A stretch of DNA of 64,000 bases from CAZGZD01 sp964401915 (lineage in GTDB: Bacteria > Patescibacteriota > Microgenomatia > UBA1406 > GWC2-37-13): the NCBI GenBank assembly GCA_964401915.1, contig CAYOAI010000001.1:26412-90411 (forward strand), given 5' to 3'. Within the stretch, counting starts at the first letter, position 1, and each line of letters opens with the position of its first letter. The position numbers and the translations under genes were made by a program. This document shows, piece by piece, positions 33,461 through 41,373 of this stretch. A model generated the notes under the pieces. It was not told the DNA's origin, did not search any database, and worked only from the letters and a program-made list of their open reading frames with translations.

Positions 33461-34323
33461 TAAATTTTCTCAAATATAGATCTGTGTATTTTGCCATCTC
33501 GGCAGTCGTGATTTGTATTGGTATCTTCTCGATATTTAGATGGGGATATATATTCTCAGTTGAGTTTGTTGGTGGTACACAGCTTGGATATACAGTCGAG
33601 CGGACTATTGATGCTGGTCAAGTAAGGCGTTTTGTTCAGTCACAAAATATTGAGGTGATCGATGCAGTAGTGCACAAAAACATACTGGCAATTCGTACAA
33701 AAGCACTTGATGAAAAGCAACAAGCTGCGCTTCACACAAAGTTGCAACAGAAATTCAAACAGAAGTTGGATATTCAGACTACAGAGACAGTTGGTCCCAC
33801 ACTTGGTGCCGAGACGATGAAGAAGACCGCAATTGCGGCTGTCTTGGCGATACTAGGCATTCTTCTTTATACGACTTTTGCCTTCAAAAGTGCGAATTTT
33901 GCTATGTCGGCCGTACTTGCTATGCTCCACGACCTGCTTGTTCTCTTGGGTATGTATTCTTTGCTCTCACACTTTATGCGGGCTGAATTTGACACGCTAT
34001 TTGTGACAGCGGTACTGACAACTCTTTCCTTCTCAGTGCATGATACGATTGTGATATTCGACAAGATCCGTGAGTACAGACGAGAATACGGGACAGGCAA
34101 TCTGGTGCATTATGCAAATCGTGCACTTACTGAGACGATGGTGCGGTCGGTAAACAACTCTATGACGATTGTATTTATGTTGCTTGCGCTTATTCTGCTT
34201 GGTGGAGATACCATACGATTTTTTGCAGTCGCGCTTTTGATTGGAACAGTGACAGGGACCTATTCTTCTCCATTTGTCGCAACACCTATCCTGGTCGTGC
34301 TTGAGAAAATGAAGAAAAAATAA
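33457..34323 (+). CDS. secF: Protein translocase subunit SecF
   Basis: A 288-residue partner of SecD with six transmembrane helices. FVGGTQLGYTV near residue 33 matches the conserved (D/E)FxGG-type segment, and TLSFSVHDTIVIFDKIREYRR near residue 192 holds the conserved Asp of the proton path. It forms the SecDF complex in the membrane. The start overlaps the secD stop by four bases, and the metallo-hydrolase gene begins one base after its stop. Confidence 0.96.
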   Translation: MINFLKYRSVYFAISAVVICIGIFSIFRWGYIFSVEFVGGTQLGYTVERTIDAGQVRRFVQSQNIEVIDAVVHKNILAIRTKALDEKQQAALHTKLQQKFKQKLDIQTTETVGPTLGAETMKKTAIAAVLAILGILLYTTFAFKSANFAMSAVLAMLHDLLVLLGMYSLLSHFMRAEFDTLFVTAVLTTLSFSVHDTIVIFDKIREYRREYGTGNLVHYANRALTETMVRSVNNSMTIVFMLLALILLGGDTIRFFAVALLIGTVTGTYSSPFVATPILVVLEKMKKK

Positions 34324-34324
34324 T

Positions 34325-34948
34325 ATGGATTTTACGATCTACTCACTTGGGCAGATGCAGGCAAATTGCTATCTTATTGAGGATGGTGGCGACTGCATCC
34401 TGATTGATCCGGCCGATGAGGGGAGCTTCATACTTGAGCAGCTTGTCTCGCGCCGCCTCCATCTATTGGGGCAATTTGCATCTCACGGACATTTTGATCA
34501 TGTGATGGCAGCGGGCGAGATCGAGGCAAGCCTTGATGTTCCACTTTCTATTTTTAGAGAAGATCAATTCTTAATTAACAGGCTTGAGGATACGGCTAAG
34601 CATTTCTTGGGCCATGAACCAATCGTCATAAAACCCGCAAGCTTTTCTTATCTCAAAGAGGGGGAGCGCAAGCTTGGGCCTTTCACCTTTGAAGTTCTAC
34701 ATATCCCTGGACATACTCCAGGGTCTGCCGCATATTATTTCAGGCGCGAAGGTTGGCTTTTCACAGGGGACACATTATTTAAAGAGACAATAGGTCGATA
34801 TGATTTTTCCTACAGCAAGAAAGATGAGTTGAAGAAATCACTTGTGAGATTATTATCTCTTCCACAAGACACGATTGTGTATCCAGGCCATGGGGAATCA
34901 ACGATGATAAGTGACGAGCAGAAGGTGATGGAAAAATTTAATCTGTAG
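34325..34948 (+). CDS. MBL-fold metallo-hydrolase (glyoxalase II-like)
   Basis: A 207-residue metallo-beta-lactamase-fold hydrolase. The zinc motif HxHxDH is present as SHGHFDHV near residue 58. The further ligands are HIPGHTPGS near 124, FTGDTLF with the bridging Asp near 145, and VYPGHGEST near 190. These are the ligands of two-metal glyoxalase II/YcbL-type enzymes that cleave thioesters such as S-lactoylglutathione or related compounds. It starts one base after secF, and its end overlaps the convergent cca gene by 11 bases. Confidence 0.93.
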   Translation: MDFTIYSLGQMQANCYLIEDGGDCILIDPADEGSFILEQLVSRRLHLLGQFASHGHFDHVMAAGEIEASLDVPLSIFREDQFLINRLEDTAKHFLGHEPIVIKPASFSYLKEGERKLGPFTFEVLHIPGHTPGSAAYYFRREGWLFTGDTLFKETIGRYDFSYSKKDELKKSLVRLLSLPQDTIVYPGHGESTMISDEQKVMEKFNL

Positions 34949-36275
34949 CGAGTTTTTTTATTTCAGCAAGAAGAGCCTTTTTTTCGTTTTTTATCTTATC
35001 TTCAACGACTTTCTCAAAAATTGCATTTAGAATCTTGCCAATCTGTGGACCGGGCTTGAGATTCAGCTCGGCCATTACGTCGCGGCCCGTAATTTTTAGA
35101 TCTGTCAGATCAAATGGCTTTTTCTGCACCTCAGCCAGTCGCTTTATAAAAAGCTCAAGGCGCCAAGATGTAGGAGTAGCTCCTGATCCGATGCGGTCTC
35201 CTGTTCGAACAGCAAGCATGTCCTCGATATTCGCTCGTCCCACAGCCGTTATAAACCTACGCACTGCTTTGTCTGTCTGCTCCTCTGACACGGAGAACAT
35301 ATGATGACGAACAAGCATTACGAGTTTTTCCTTCTGAACTTTTGAGAGATGAAGGCGGTCTGCAATCTGCCCCGCAAGATTGGCTCCCACGACCTCGTGG
35401 TTGTAGAATGTGATGATCTCAGTGTCTGGATCTTTTTTGAATGTAGAGAATTTGCCGATATCGTGCAAGAGTGCTGCGAGGCGTGTGATTGGATCGCTTG
35501 ATGGACAATGTTTGAGCGCCATCACACAGTGAGTACCCACATCGTAGATATGGTGGCGCTTGGGACTTATCTGCGAAATTTCAAAACATCGATCAAGTTC
35601 GGGCAGGATGTGAGCAAGAAGCCCGCACTCGCGAGCAAGAAGTATTCCTTCAGCCGGATGATCTGAAGCAATGATTCGCAAAAGTTCATCTCGAATTCTC
35701 TCCTGTGCGATATTTGTGATGAGCGAAGAGTTTTTTTTGATTGCATCTTGCGTATTTTTTTCAATAGTAAACCCGAGTTCTGTCGCTATCCGCACAGCAC
35801 GGAGTAGTCGCAAAGCATCTTCCCCGAAACGCACATTTGCGTCCCCAACTGCTCGAATTATTTTCTTCTCAATATCCACCTGTCCGCCGTATGGATCAAC
35901 AATTTTCTTGCCGTCATATGCTATTGCATTGATGGTAAAATCGCGACGAGCTAGATCTTCCTCGATAGTCTTGGCCCATGTGACATCCTTTGGCCTGCGG
36001 CTGTCCTTGTATTCACCTTCACGGCGATATGTAGTCACCTCAAATATTTGTTTATCTTTCACCTCTATCCCAACTGTACCGAAGGTGTTGTTATAGAACC
36101 CTTTGGGATAGAGCTTGAGGATCTCTTCAGGCGTCGCGCTTGTTGCGAAGTCCCAGTCCTTGACCGACTTTTTAAGCAACAGATCCCGCACCGACCCGCC
36201 AACCACGAATATTTCGTAGCCTGCATCGGTAAATGATTTCATAAATTGTGCAACGTAATCTGGAAGCTTTAACAT
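34938..36275 (-). CDS. cca: CCA-adding enzyme / poly(A) polymerase family with HD domain
   Basis: A 445-residue class II tRNA nucleotidyltransferase. The head has VVGGSVRDLLLKK near residue 25, the catalytic DxD in KDWDFATSA, RRxFTINAIAYD as RRDFTINAIAYDG, and GEDALRLLRAVR. A C-terminal HD domain has LLHDIGKFSTF. It adds CCA to tRNA 3' ends, which matters here because none of the seven tRNAs in the window encodes CCA. The ATG at 36275 lies seven bases after a TATAAT box; a longer frame to 36296 would start inside the promoter. Confidence 0.92.
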   Translation of the reverse strand: MLKLPDYVAQFMKSFTDAGYEIFVVGGSVRDLLLKKSVKDWDFATSATPEEILKLYPKGFYNNTFGTVGIEVKDKQIFEVTTYRREGEYKDSRRPKDVTWAKTIEEDLARRDFTINAIAYDGKKIVDPYGGQVDIEKKIIRAVGDANVRFGEDALRLLRAVRIATELGFTIEKNTQDAIKKNSSLITNIAQERIRDELLRIIASDHPAEGILLARECGLLAHILPELDRCFEISQISPKRHHIYDVGTHCVMALKHCPSSDPITRLAALLHDIGKFSTFKKDPDTEIITFYNHEVVGANLAGQIADRLHLSKVQKEKLVMLVRHHMFSVSEEQTDKAVRRFITAVGRANIEDMLAVRTGDRIGSGATPTSWRLELFIKRLAEVQKKPFDLTDLKITGRDVMAELNLKPGPQIGKILNAIFEKVVEDKIKNEKKALLAEIKKLATD

Positions 36276-36282
36276 GTAAGTT

Positions 36283-36288
36283 ATTATA
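36283..36288 (-). promoter_or_regulatory. -10 box of cca, leaderless
   Basis: Minus strand TATAAT, seven bases before the ATG at 36275. No good -35. Confidence 0.55.
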
Positions 36289-36305
36289 CAGCGCATACTA
36301 TCTGT

Positions 36306-36334
36306 TTGACTTTATATACTAATCTGACTATTCT
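36306..36334 (+). promoter_or_regulatory. Leaderless promoter, TTGACT-17-TATTCT
   Basis: TTGACT at 36306-36311, 17-base spacer, TATTCT at 36329-36334, seven bases to the ATG at 36342. It is divergent to the cca promoter. Confidence 0.65.
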
Positions 36335-36341
36335 TAATCTA

Positions 36342-37094
36342 ATGGACGAAATTCAAGCTTCTACTCCACTCAGTCATCATGGGAATCCGCTGCTTCGCAT
36401 TTTAGCTTTGCTATTTTTTGCACTACTTATTGCAGCGGTTTCATCTTTGGTTACGTATTACTTCATTGGCAAGCAGGTGCAAGTACAACCGCAAAGTTCG
36501 CTACAGCCAACAGCTAAGGCTGTCCCAACCGATTTTCCAACCACTACTGGAACAATTCCCACTCCTACCTTATATCCAACTAGCAATGATCCTAATGAAG
36601 TGAGATTTACCTCTGAAAAGCTGGGAATTACTTTTACGTATCTTAAAACGCAGGATAAGTCTTTCCCAAATAGCACGATTGAAGCAACCGAAACAGGTAA
36701 TAGAGTATACGTTGGAGGAAAAGATGGACAATGGGTGGAAGTTTTTGAAAAAAGCCCCAATGACTCTTTTGAGGAAGCCATTAGAAAAAGATTATTGGCA
36801 AATTACTCACCCGCGGATTGTTTTGTAGTAAAAAGTAAGTTAAATAATTTTACTTATCCCTCTTCTTTTGAACAAGCATATATTTCTTTCCCAAAAACCA
36901 ATCAAGAAAACGATCCTTTTTCCGAAAGCACTGCGAGTAAATGTCCAGCTGAATATAGGGAGACCAATGGGATAAGATATTTTTTACAAGATAACAATCA
37001 CCCAAGTAAATTTCTCTTCTTCAGTATAGGGCAGTATGGTATTACATCAGGCAGTGATAAAGGTTGGCAGCAAACCGTTCAAATTCTTAAATAA
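36342..37094 (+). CDS. Hypothetical membrane-anchored protein with Pro/Thr linker
   Basis: A 250-residue protein I do not recognise. One transmembrane helix (ILALLFFALLIAAVSSLVTYYFI) near residue 30 is followed by a Pro/Thr-rich stalk (PTDFPTTTGTIPTPTLYPT) and a C-terminal domain of about 160 residues facing outward. That domain has two well-spaced cysteines (in PADCFVV and ASKCPAE) that could form a disulfide. The start is set by a -10 box seven bases upstream; an earlier in-frame ATG at 36306 lies inside the promoter. The Pro/Thr stalk may be glycosylated by the PMT-like enzymes, which is inference. Confidence 0.7.
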   Translation: MDEIQASTPLSHHGNPLLRILALLFFALLIAAVSSLVTYYFIGKQVQVQPQSSLQPTAKAVPTDFPTTTGTIPTPTLYPTSNDPNEVRFTSEKLGITFTYLKTQDKSFPNSTIEATETGNRVYVGGKDGQWVEVFEKSPNDSFEEAIRKRLLANYSPADCFVVKSKLNNFTYPSSFEQAYISFPKTNQENDPFSESTASKCPAEYRETNGIRYFLQDNNHPSKFLFFSIGQYGITSGSDKGWQQTVQILK

Positions 37095-37123
37095 TACTTA
37101 ATCATTATTCATTACTTATAACC

Positions 37124-37987
37124 TTAGATAAGCTTTTTCAGTGAGTCGATGCTTTCTTTGGTCGGGCCGGAGCCTTCACCCGGCACTTCCAGTATGAAGG
37201 GAAGATTCTTAAGCTTTGGATGATGGAGGAGTAGAGGGAATACATTGCCTCCGATTGTGCCCTCTCCGATATTGGCATGCTGATCGCGAAGACTTCCACG
37301 AGGATTGCGGCTGTCATTCGCATGAATCAATTCAAGCCGATCAAGGCCGATGGTGTCTTCAAAATGCTGCAGGAACCTTTCAAGCTTTTCTGCAGTTGAG
37401 AAGTCGTATCCTGCGTCATTTGCATGACAGGTATCAAGGCAAACCTTGAGTCGATCACTACCCACTTCACGAATGATTTTGCCAATCTCTTCAAACTTGA
37501 GTCCGATCTTGCGATTGCCGGCATTTTCGATGATAAAGTACGTATCATCTGGCGACTTTTGCAGAATTTCTTTGACTTGCGCGACGAGCAGGGAATAGTC
37601 TGTCGGTTTGTCTGCATCAAACAGGCCGTCCGGCGACTTAGCGCTTCCATTTTTGAATGATCCCAGATGTACGATACTTCCACGGACTCCCAGACTTGAC
37701 GCAACTTTGAGTTCATTCACCAGAAGCTGACGGGATAGCTGACCACCGCGCTCAGGATTGGCAAGATTGATAAGATATGAAGCATGGAAGTAGACTGGAT
37801 CAATGGCGAGTTTATCTTTAAGTGTTTTAAAGTCGATAATCTCATCATCTGTTGGCTTGGCGAAGTTCCACCCACGGGGGGATGCTGAGAAGATCTGCAT
37901 GCAGTTGCCGCCCATTGCGCTTATTTTTTGCAGTGCCTGAGTATAGCCGCCTGCAATCGTGACATGAGCACCGATTTTATAATTCAT
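37124..37987 (-). CDS. nfo: Endonuclease IV (deoxyribonuclease IV)
   Basis: A 287-residue AP endonuclease with a three-zinc TIM barrel. It has IGAHVTIAGG at the start, HASYLINLANP near residue 67, the family signature CLDTCHANDAGYDF near 177, and HANDSRNPRGS then DQHANIGEGTIG near 215-235, supplying the His/Asp/Glu ligands. It nicks DNA 5' to abasic sites in base-excision repair. The ATG at 37987 lies seven bases after TATAAT; twenty more in-frame codons upstream would span the promoter. Confidence 0.97.
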   Translation of the reverse strand: MNYKIGAHVTIAGGYTQALQKISAMGGNCMQIFSASPRGWNFAKPTDDEIIDFKTLKDKLAIDPVYFHASYLINLANPERGGQLSRQLLVNELKVASSLGVRGSIVHLGSFKNGSAKSPDGLFDADKPTDYSLLVAQVKEILQKSPDDTYFIIENAGNRKIGLKFEEIGKIIREVGSDRLKVCLDTCHANDAGYDFSTAEKLERFLQHFEDTIGLDRLELIHANDSRNPRGSLRDQHANIGEGTIGGNVFPLLLHHPKLKNLPFILEVPGEGSGPTKESIDSLKKLI

Positions 37988-37994
37988 AATGAAT

Positions 37995-38000
37995 ATTATA
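37995..38000 (-). promoter_or_regulatory. -10 box of nfo, leaderless
   Basis: Minus strand TATAAT, seven bases before the nfo ATG. No matching -35. Confidence 0.55.
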
Positions 38001-38083
38001 CCTCTTGATCCGCCATATCTTAGCTTTCGCCTTTTGGTATTATTCATACACGGCTCAAGCTGCGATAAAAGGCGAGATCTGCG

Positions 38084-38120
38084 CCCCGATTAACTCCGAT
38101 TGAATCGGGATAAAATCGGG
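38084..38120. repeat. Nested inverted repeats before the hrcA promoter
   Basis: CCCGATT (38085-38091) can pair with either of two AATCGGG copies (38103-38109, 38114-38120), and CCGATT-G-AATCGG lies at the centre (38096-38108). No T run follows, so it is not a clear terminator. It may be a regulator site upstream of the hrcA -35. Confidence 0.4.
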
Positions 38121-38122
38121 AC

Positions 38123-38151
38123 TTGACATGTTAGCAGAGTTCATGTATTAT
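38123..38151 (+). promoter_or_regulatory. hrcA operon promoter, TTGACA-17-TATTAT, leaderless
   Basis: Perfect -35 TTGACA (38123-38128), 17-base spacer, TATTAT (38146-38151), then seven bases to the ATG at 38159. Transcription should start at or next to the start codon. Confidence 0.85.
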
Positions 38152-38157
38152 TGCTAA
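38131..38157 (+). promoter_or_regulatory. CIRCE-like HrcA operator
   Basis: TTAGCAGAG, nine bases, TATTGCTAA. The layout is the 9-9-9 of CIRCE, and the outer six bases of each arm (TTAGCA/TGCTAA) are perfect; the inner three bases are degenerate. It covers the spacer, the -10 box and the start site, an ideal place for HrcA autorepression. Confidence 0.75.
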
Positions 38158-38158
38158 T

Positions 38159-38899
38159 ATGGAGGATCTTACACAACGTCAGACCGATGTACTTAAGGCA
38201 ATAATCCGTGAATTTACCGAGTCTGGTGAGCCTGTAGGTTCAGATATTCTTGAGAAAAAGTACAAGCTTGGTGTCTCGCCTGCAACAATCCGCAACGAGA
38301 TGGTAGAGCTTGCTAAAAAAGGGTATCTTGTGAAGTCTTACTTTTCCTCAGGCCGAATTCCCTCATCTCGTGGATTCCGCTTTTATATCAATCATCTGAT
38401 GCGAGAGAAAGAGCTGTCTACGTCGGACGAGGTCGCATACAAAAATAGCATCTGGGATGATCGTGCTGATTCGCATCGACTACTGAGTCACGCAACTCAT
38501 ATGCTTGCTGAAAAGACAGGTCTTCTGTCTCTGGCCATCACCAACAAAGGAGATGTGTATTACGCTGGCGTATCAAACCTTATGGCGATATCTGAGTTTT
38601 TGAACTGGGAACTTTCGCGGGTAATATTTGAGAGGCTTGATCGTGCAAGTTTTTGGGAAAACATTTTTGACCGCGTACAGAAGTTGGAGGATAATCTGCA
38701 CTTTGTACTAAGTGAGGATGATTTCAGTGATCCTGTCTATGCTACATGCGCGAGTGTATTTGGAGAGTTTGAAGGAGCAAACTTACATGGCATGATAGGT
38801 GTGGTTGGCCCGAAGCGGATGTATTATGACTCTGTTGCTCCACAGATTAAGTATTTCTCAGGGCTTATTGAGCAGATTGTCAAAGATCAGGGAATGTAA
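38159..38899 (+). CDS. hrcA: Heat-inducible repressor HrcA, short form
   Basis: A 246-residue repressor against roughly 340 in Bacillus. The winged helix has LTQRQTDVLKAIIREF, SGEPVGSDILEKKY, SPATIRNEMVEL and SGRIPSSRGFRFY (residues 3-75), which read the CIRCE operator. A reduced C-terminal part (LLSHATHMLAEKTGLLS, FGEFEGANLHGMIGVVGPKRMYY) matches the GAF-like domain, and the usual insert domain is missing. It is the first gene of hrcA-grpE-dnaK and has a CIRCE-like site over its promoter, so it should repress itself and be freed by GroEL. Confidence 0.93.
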   Translation: MEDLTQRQTDVLKAIIREFTESGEPVGSDILEKKYKLGVSPATIRNEMVELAKKGYLVKSYFSSGRIPSSRGFRFYINHLMREKELSTSDEVAYKNSIWDDRADSHRLLSHATHMLAEKTGLLSLAITNKGDVYYAGVSNLMAISEFLNWELSRVIFERLDRASFWENIFDRVQKLEDNLHFVLSEDDFSDPVYATCASVFGEFEGANLHGMIGVVGPKRMYYDSVAPQIKYFSGLIEQIVKDQGM

Positions 38900-38913
38900 T
38901 ATTAAAGATCAAT

Positions 38914-39348
38914 ATGGTAAAACAAAAAAAAGAAAAACAACAGGAAGTCGCACAGGTTGATTACAAGCCATTATATCTTAGAGCTTTGGCTGATTATCAG
39001 AACCTTGAAAAAAGAGCACAGTCGCAAAAAGAAGAGATCGCACAGGCGACAAAGGGGCATGTAGTGGCGCGCTTTTTGCCATTTTTGGATAATCTGGACC
39101 AGGCCGAGGTTTTTATCAAAGATCCAGGCCTTGCAATTGTAAAGCAGCAATTTGTTGATGCTTTGACTTCTGAGGGACTCGTTGAGGTAGCTCAGGTAGG
39201 AGACTCATTTGACCCAACGTTTGCTGAGGCAGTTGATGTCGTGGAAGGCACGGAGGACAATAAGATTGTTGAGGTGGTGAAGCGAGGATTTGCAATTGAC
39301 GGTCGCGTAATCCGGCCAGCACAGGTAAAAGTAAGTAAAAAAGTCTAA
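38914..39348 (+). CDS. grpE: Nucleotide exchange factor GrpE
   Basis: A 144-residue GrpE, short at the N-terminus. A coiled-coil (LYLRALADYQNLEKRAQSQKEE) is followed by ARFLPFLDNLDQAEVF and the C-terminal beta-wing with DPTFAEAVDVVEG and VVKRGFAIDGRVIRPAQVKVSK. It releases ADP from DnaK. It lies 14 bases after hrcA and 40 bases before dnaK, in the classic heat-shock order. Confidence 0.95.
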   Translation: MVKQKKEKQQEVAQVDYKPLYLRALADYQNLEKRAQSQKEEIAQATKGHVVARFLPFLDNLDQAEVFIKDPGLAIVKQQFVDALTSEGLVEVAQVGDSFDPTFAEAVDVVEGTEDNKIVEVVKRGFAIDGRVIRPAQVKVSKKV

Positions 39349-39388
39349 GGAATTTACATCTATTATTAATTTATAAATTTATAAAAAT

Positions 39389-41302
39389 ATGTCAAAGATA
39401 ATCGGAATCGATCTCGGAACAACCAATTCATGTGTGGCTGTTATGGAAGGCGGAAAGCCCAAAGTTATTCACTCGCAAGAGGGTAAGAATACTATTCCCT
39501 CAGTCGTTGAGCCTGTAAAGCGCATAGTAGGGGACGTGGCCAAGCGCCAGATGGTTATCAATCCAGGAAGCACTATCTACTCAGTCAAGCGACTTATGGG
39601 TCACAAGTTCTCAGATGAATCGACTAAAAAAGACCAAAAACTTCTGTCCTACGCCACCAAAGAAGGGCGGGACGGTATGGTAGTTGTTGAGGTCGGAGGT
39701 AAGACATACACTCCACAGGAGATCTCAGCTCAGATCTTGCAGAAAATAAAAGCAGACGCTGAAGCGTACTTGGGTGAGAAGGTCGAAAAAGCAGTGATCA
39801 CAGTACCTGCGTATTTTGATGATGCTCAGCGCCAAGCGACAAAGCAGGCCGGTGAGATCGCAGGTCTTGAGGTGGTTCGAATCATAAATGAACCAACAGC
39901 CGCTGCACTTGCGTATGGTCTGGATAAGCAACATGCCCACACCATCGCTGTGTATGATCTTGGTGGTGGTACATTTGATATCACAGTCCTTGAGCTGGGA
40001 GATGGAGTATTTGAAGTGAAAGCGTCAAGTGGAAATAGCCATTTGGGAGGGGACGATTTTGACCATGTGATAATCGAGCACCTCATCTCAACATTCAAGA
40101 GTGAGAATGGAATCGATTTAAATGGCGATAAGCAAGCTCTTCAAAGACTCAAAGATGCAGCCGAGAAGGCCAAGATTGAGCTGTCCACATCGACTGAGAC
40201 TGAGGTCAATCTTCCTTTCATAACGGTCAAGGATAATCAGCCTCAGCACCTTGTGATGAAGCTTACTCGAGCAAAGCTTGAGTCACTTGTTGAGCCGCTT
40301 ATTAGTCGCACATTTGAGCCGGTGACGCAATGTCTTAAAGACGCTAAGGTAAAGACCTCCGACATCAATGAGGTAATCCTCGTTGGAGGAATGACTCGAA
40401 TGCCAAAGATCATCGAAAGCGTGAAGGAATTCTTTGGACGCGAACCCAATCGATCAGTGAATCCGGATGAGGTCGTAGCCATTGGAGCAGCCGTACAGGC
40501 AGGTGTGTTGACCGGTGAGACCAAAGATGTAGTCTTGCTCGACGTGACACCACTGAGCCTCGGAGTGGAGACTCTGGGCGGCGTGATGACCCCACTTATT
40601 ACAAAAAATACAACTATCCCGACATCAAAATCGGAGGTCTTTTCAACTGCAGCAGACAATCAGACAAGCGTTGAGGTACATGTCTTGCAGGGAGAGCGAC
40701 CATTGGCCCGCGACAATAAATCACTCGGGCGATTTATTCTTGAGGGAGTGCCCCCGGCTCCGCGTGGAGTGCCACAAGTTGAGGTGACTTTTGATACGGA
40801 TGCTTCAGGAATACTGACAGTCACCGCAAAAGACAAGGCCAGCGGCAAATCTCAAGAAATTCGTATCACAGGATCGACCGGGCTCACAAAAGAGGAGATT
40901 GAGAAGATGCGTGAGGAGGCTGAGAAAAACGCCGATAGCGATAAGCTTGAGAAAGAGCGAATTGACGCGAAAAATCAAGCAGACAATCTCATCTATACAT
41001 CTGAAAAATCTCTTAAAGACGCAGGAGATAAAGCTCCTAAGGAGATCCGCGAGGATATAGAGAGCAAGGTCAAAGAGCTCAAAGATGCTCTTGAGAAGGC
41101 ACCGGCCACTGAGCTTGAGGAGAAGACAAAAGCACTTTCCGAGTCCCTCAGTAAGATTGGTCAATACATGTACGATCAGAAGAAAGAGGATGTGGCGCCA
41201 GGTGACGTGCCAGCTGATGTGGAAAAAAGTGAGGGGTCCAAAGAAGAAGATGGTAAAAAGCCATCCGACGGACCTGTCGAAGAAGGAGAAGTGGTTGAAT
41301 AA
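39389..41302 (+). CDS. dnaK: Molecular chaperone DnaK (Hsp70)
   Basis: A 637-residue Hsp70. The ATPase domain has IGIDLGTTNSCVAVMEGG at the start, AVITVPAYFDDAQRQATK near residue 132, YDLGGGTFDIT near 190 and VGGMTRMPK near 335. The linker DVVLLDVTPLSLGVET leads to the peptide-binding domain, and a helical lid ends in an acidic tail. The 40-base leader is nearly all A/T and has no Shine-Dalgarno sequence. A hairpin between dnaK and dnaJ may set their relative levels. Confidence 0.98.
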   Translation: MSKIIGIDLGTTNSCVAVMEGGKPKVIHSQEGKNTIPSVVEPVKRIVGDVAKRQMVINPGSTIYSVKRLMGHKFSDESTKKDQKLLSYATKEGRDGMVVVEVGGKTYTPQEISAQILQKIKADAEAYLGEKVEKAVITVPAYFDDAQRQATKQAGEIAGLEVVRIINEPTAAALAYGLDKQHAHTIAVYDLGGGTFDITVLELGDGVFEVKASSGNSHLGGDDFDHVIIEHLISTFKSENGIDLNGDKQALQRLKDAAEKAKIELSTSTETEVNLPFITVKDNQPQHLVMKLTRAKLESLVEPLISRTFEPVTQCLKDAKVKTSDINEVILVGGMTRMPKIIESVKEFFGREPNRSVNPDEVVAIGAAVQAGVLTGETKDVVLLDVTPLSLGVETLGGVMTPLITKNTTIPTSKSEVFSTAADNQTSVEVHVLQGERPLARDNKSLGRFILEGVPPAPRGVPQVEVTFDTDASGILTVTAKDKASGKSQEIRITGSTGLTKEEIEKMREEAEKNADSDKLEKERIDAKNQADNLIYTSEKSLKDAGDKAPKEIREDIESKVKELKDALEKAPATELEEKTKALSESLSKIGQYMYDQKKEDVAPGDVPADVEKSEGSKEEDGKKPSDGPVEEGEVVE

Positions 41303-41326
41303 ACTGATTAAAAAATAAGCACACAT

Positions 41327-41355
41327 TATCCCCGCCCTACATAAAGGCGGGGATA
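41327..41355 (+). promoter_or_regulatory. Hairpin between dnaK and dnaJ
   Basis: TATCCCCGCC and GGCGGGGATA form a perfect ten-pair stem with a nine-base loop. No T run follows, so it is not a standard terminator. It may stabilise the dnaK mRNA 3' end, attenuate dnaJ or be processed. The GC core matches the groEL terminator stem. Confidence 0.6.
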
Positions 41356-41373
41356 GTTGTATATCTTAAATAT

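Noticed and set aside
38084..38120. Inverted repeats before hrcA as a terminator for upstream transcription
   Set aside because: No T run follows and no plus-strand gene lies directly upstream; listed only as a repeat.
40243..41326. Antisense frames inside dnaK (138 and 173 codons)
   Set aside because: Composition and position show they are shadows of dnaK.
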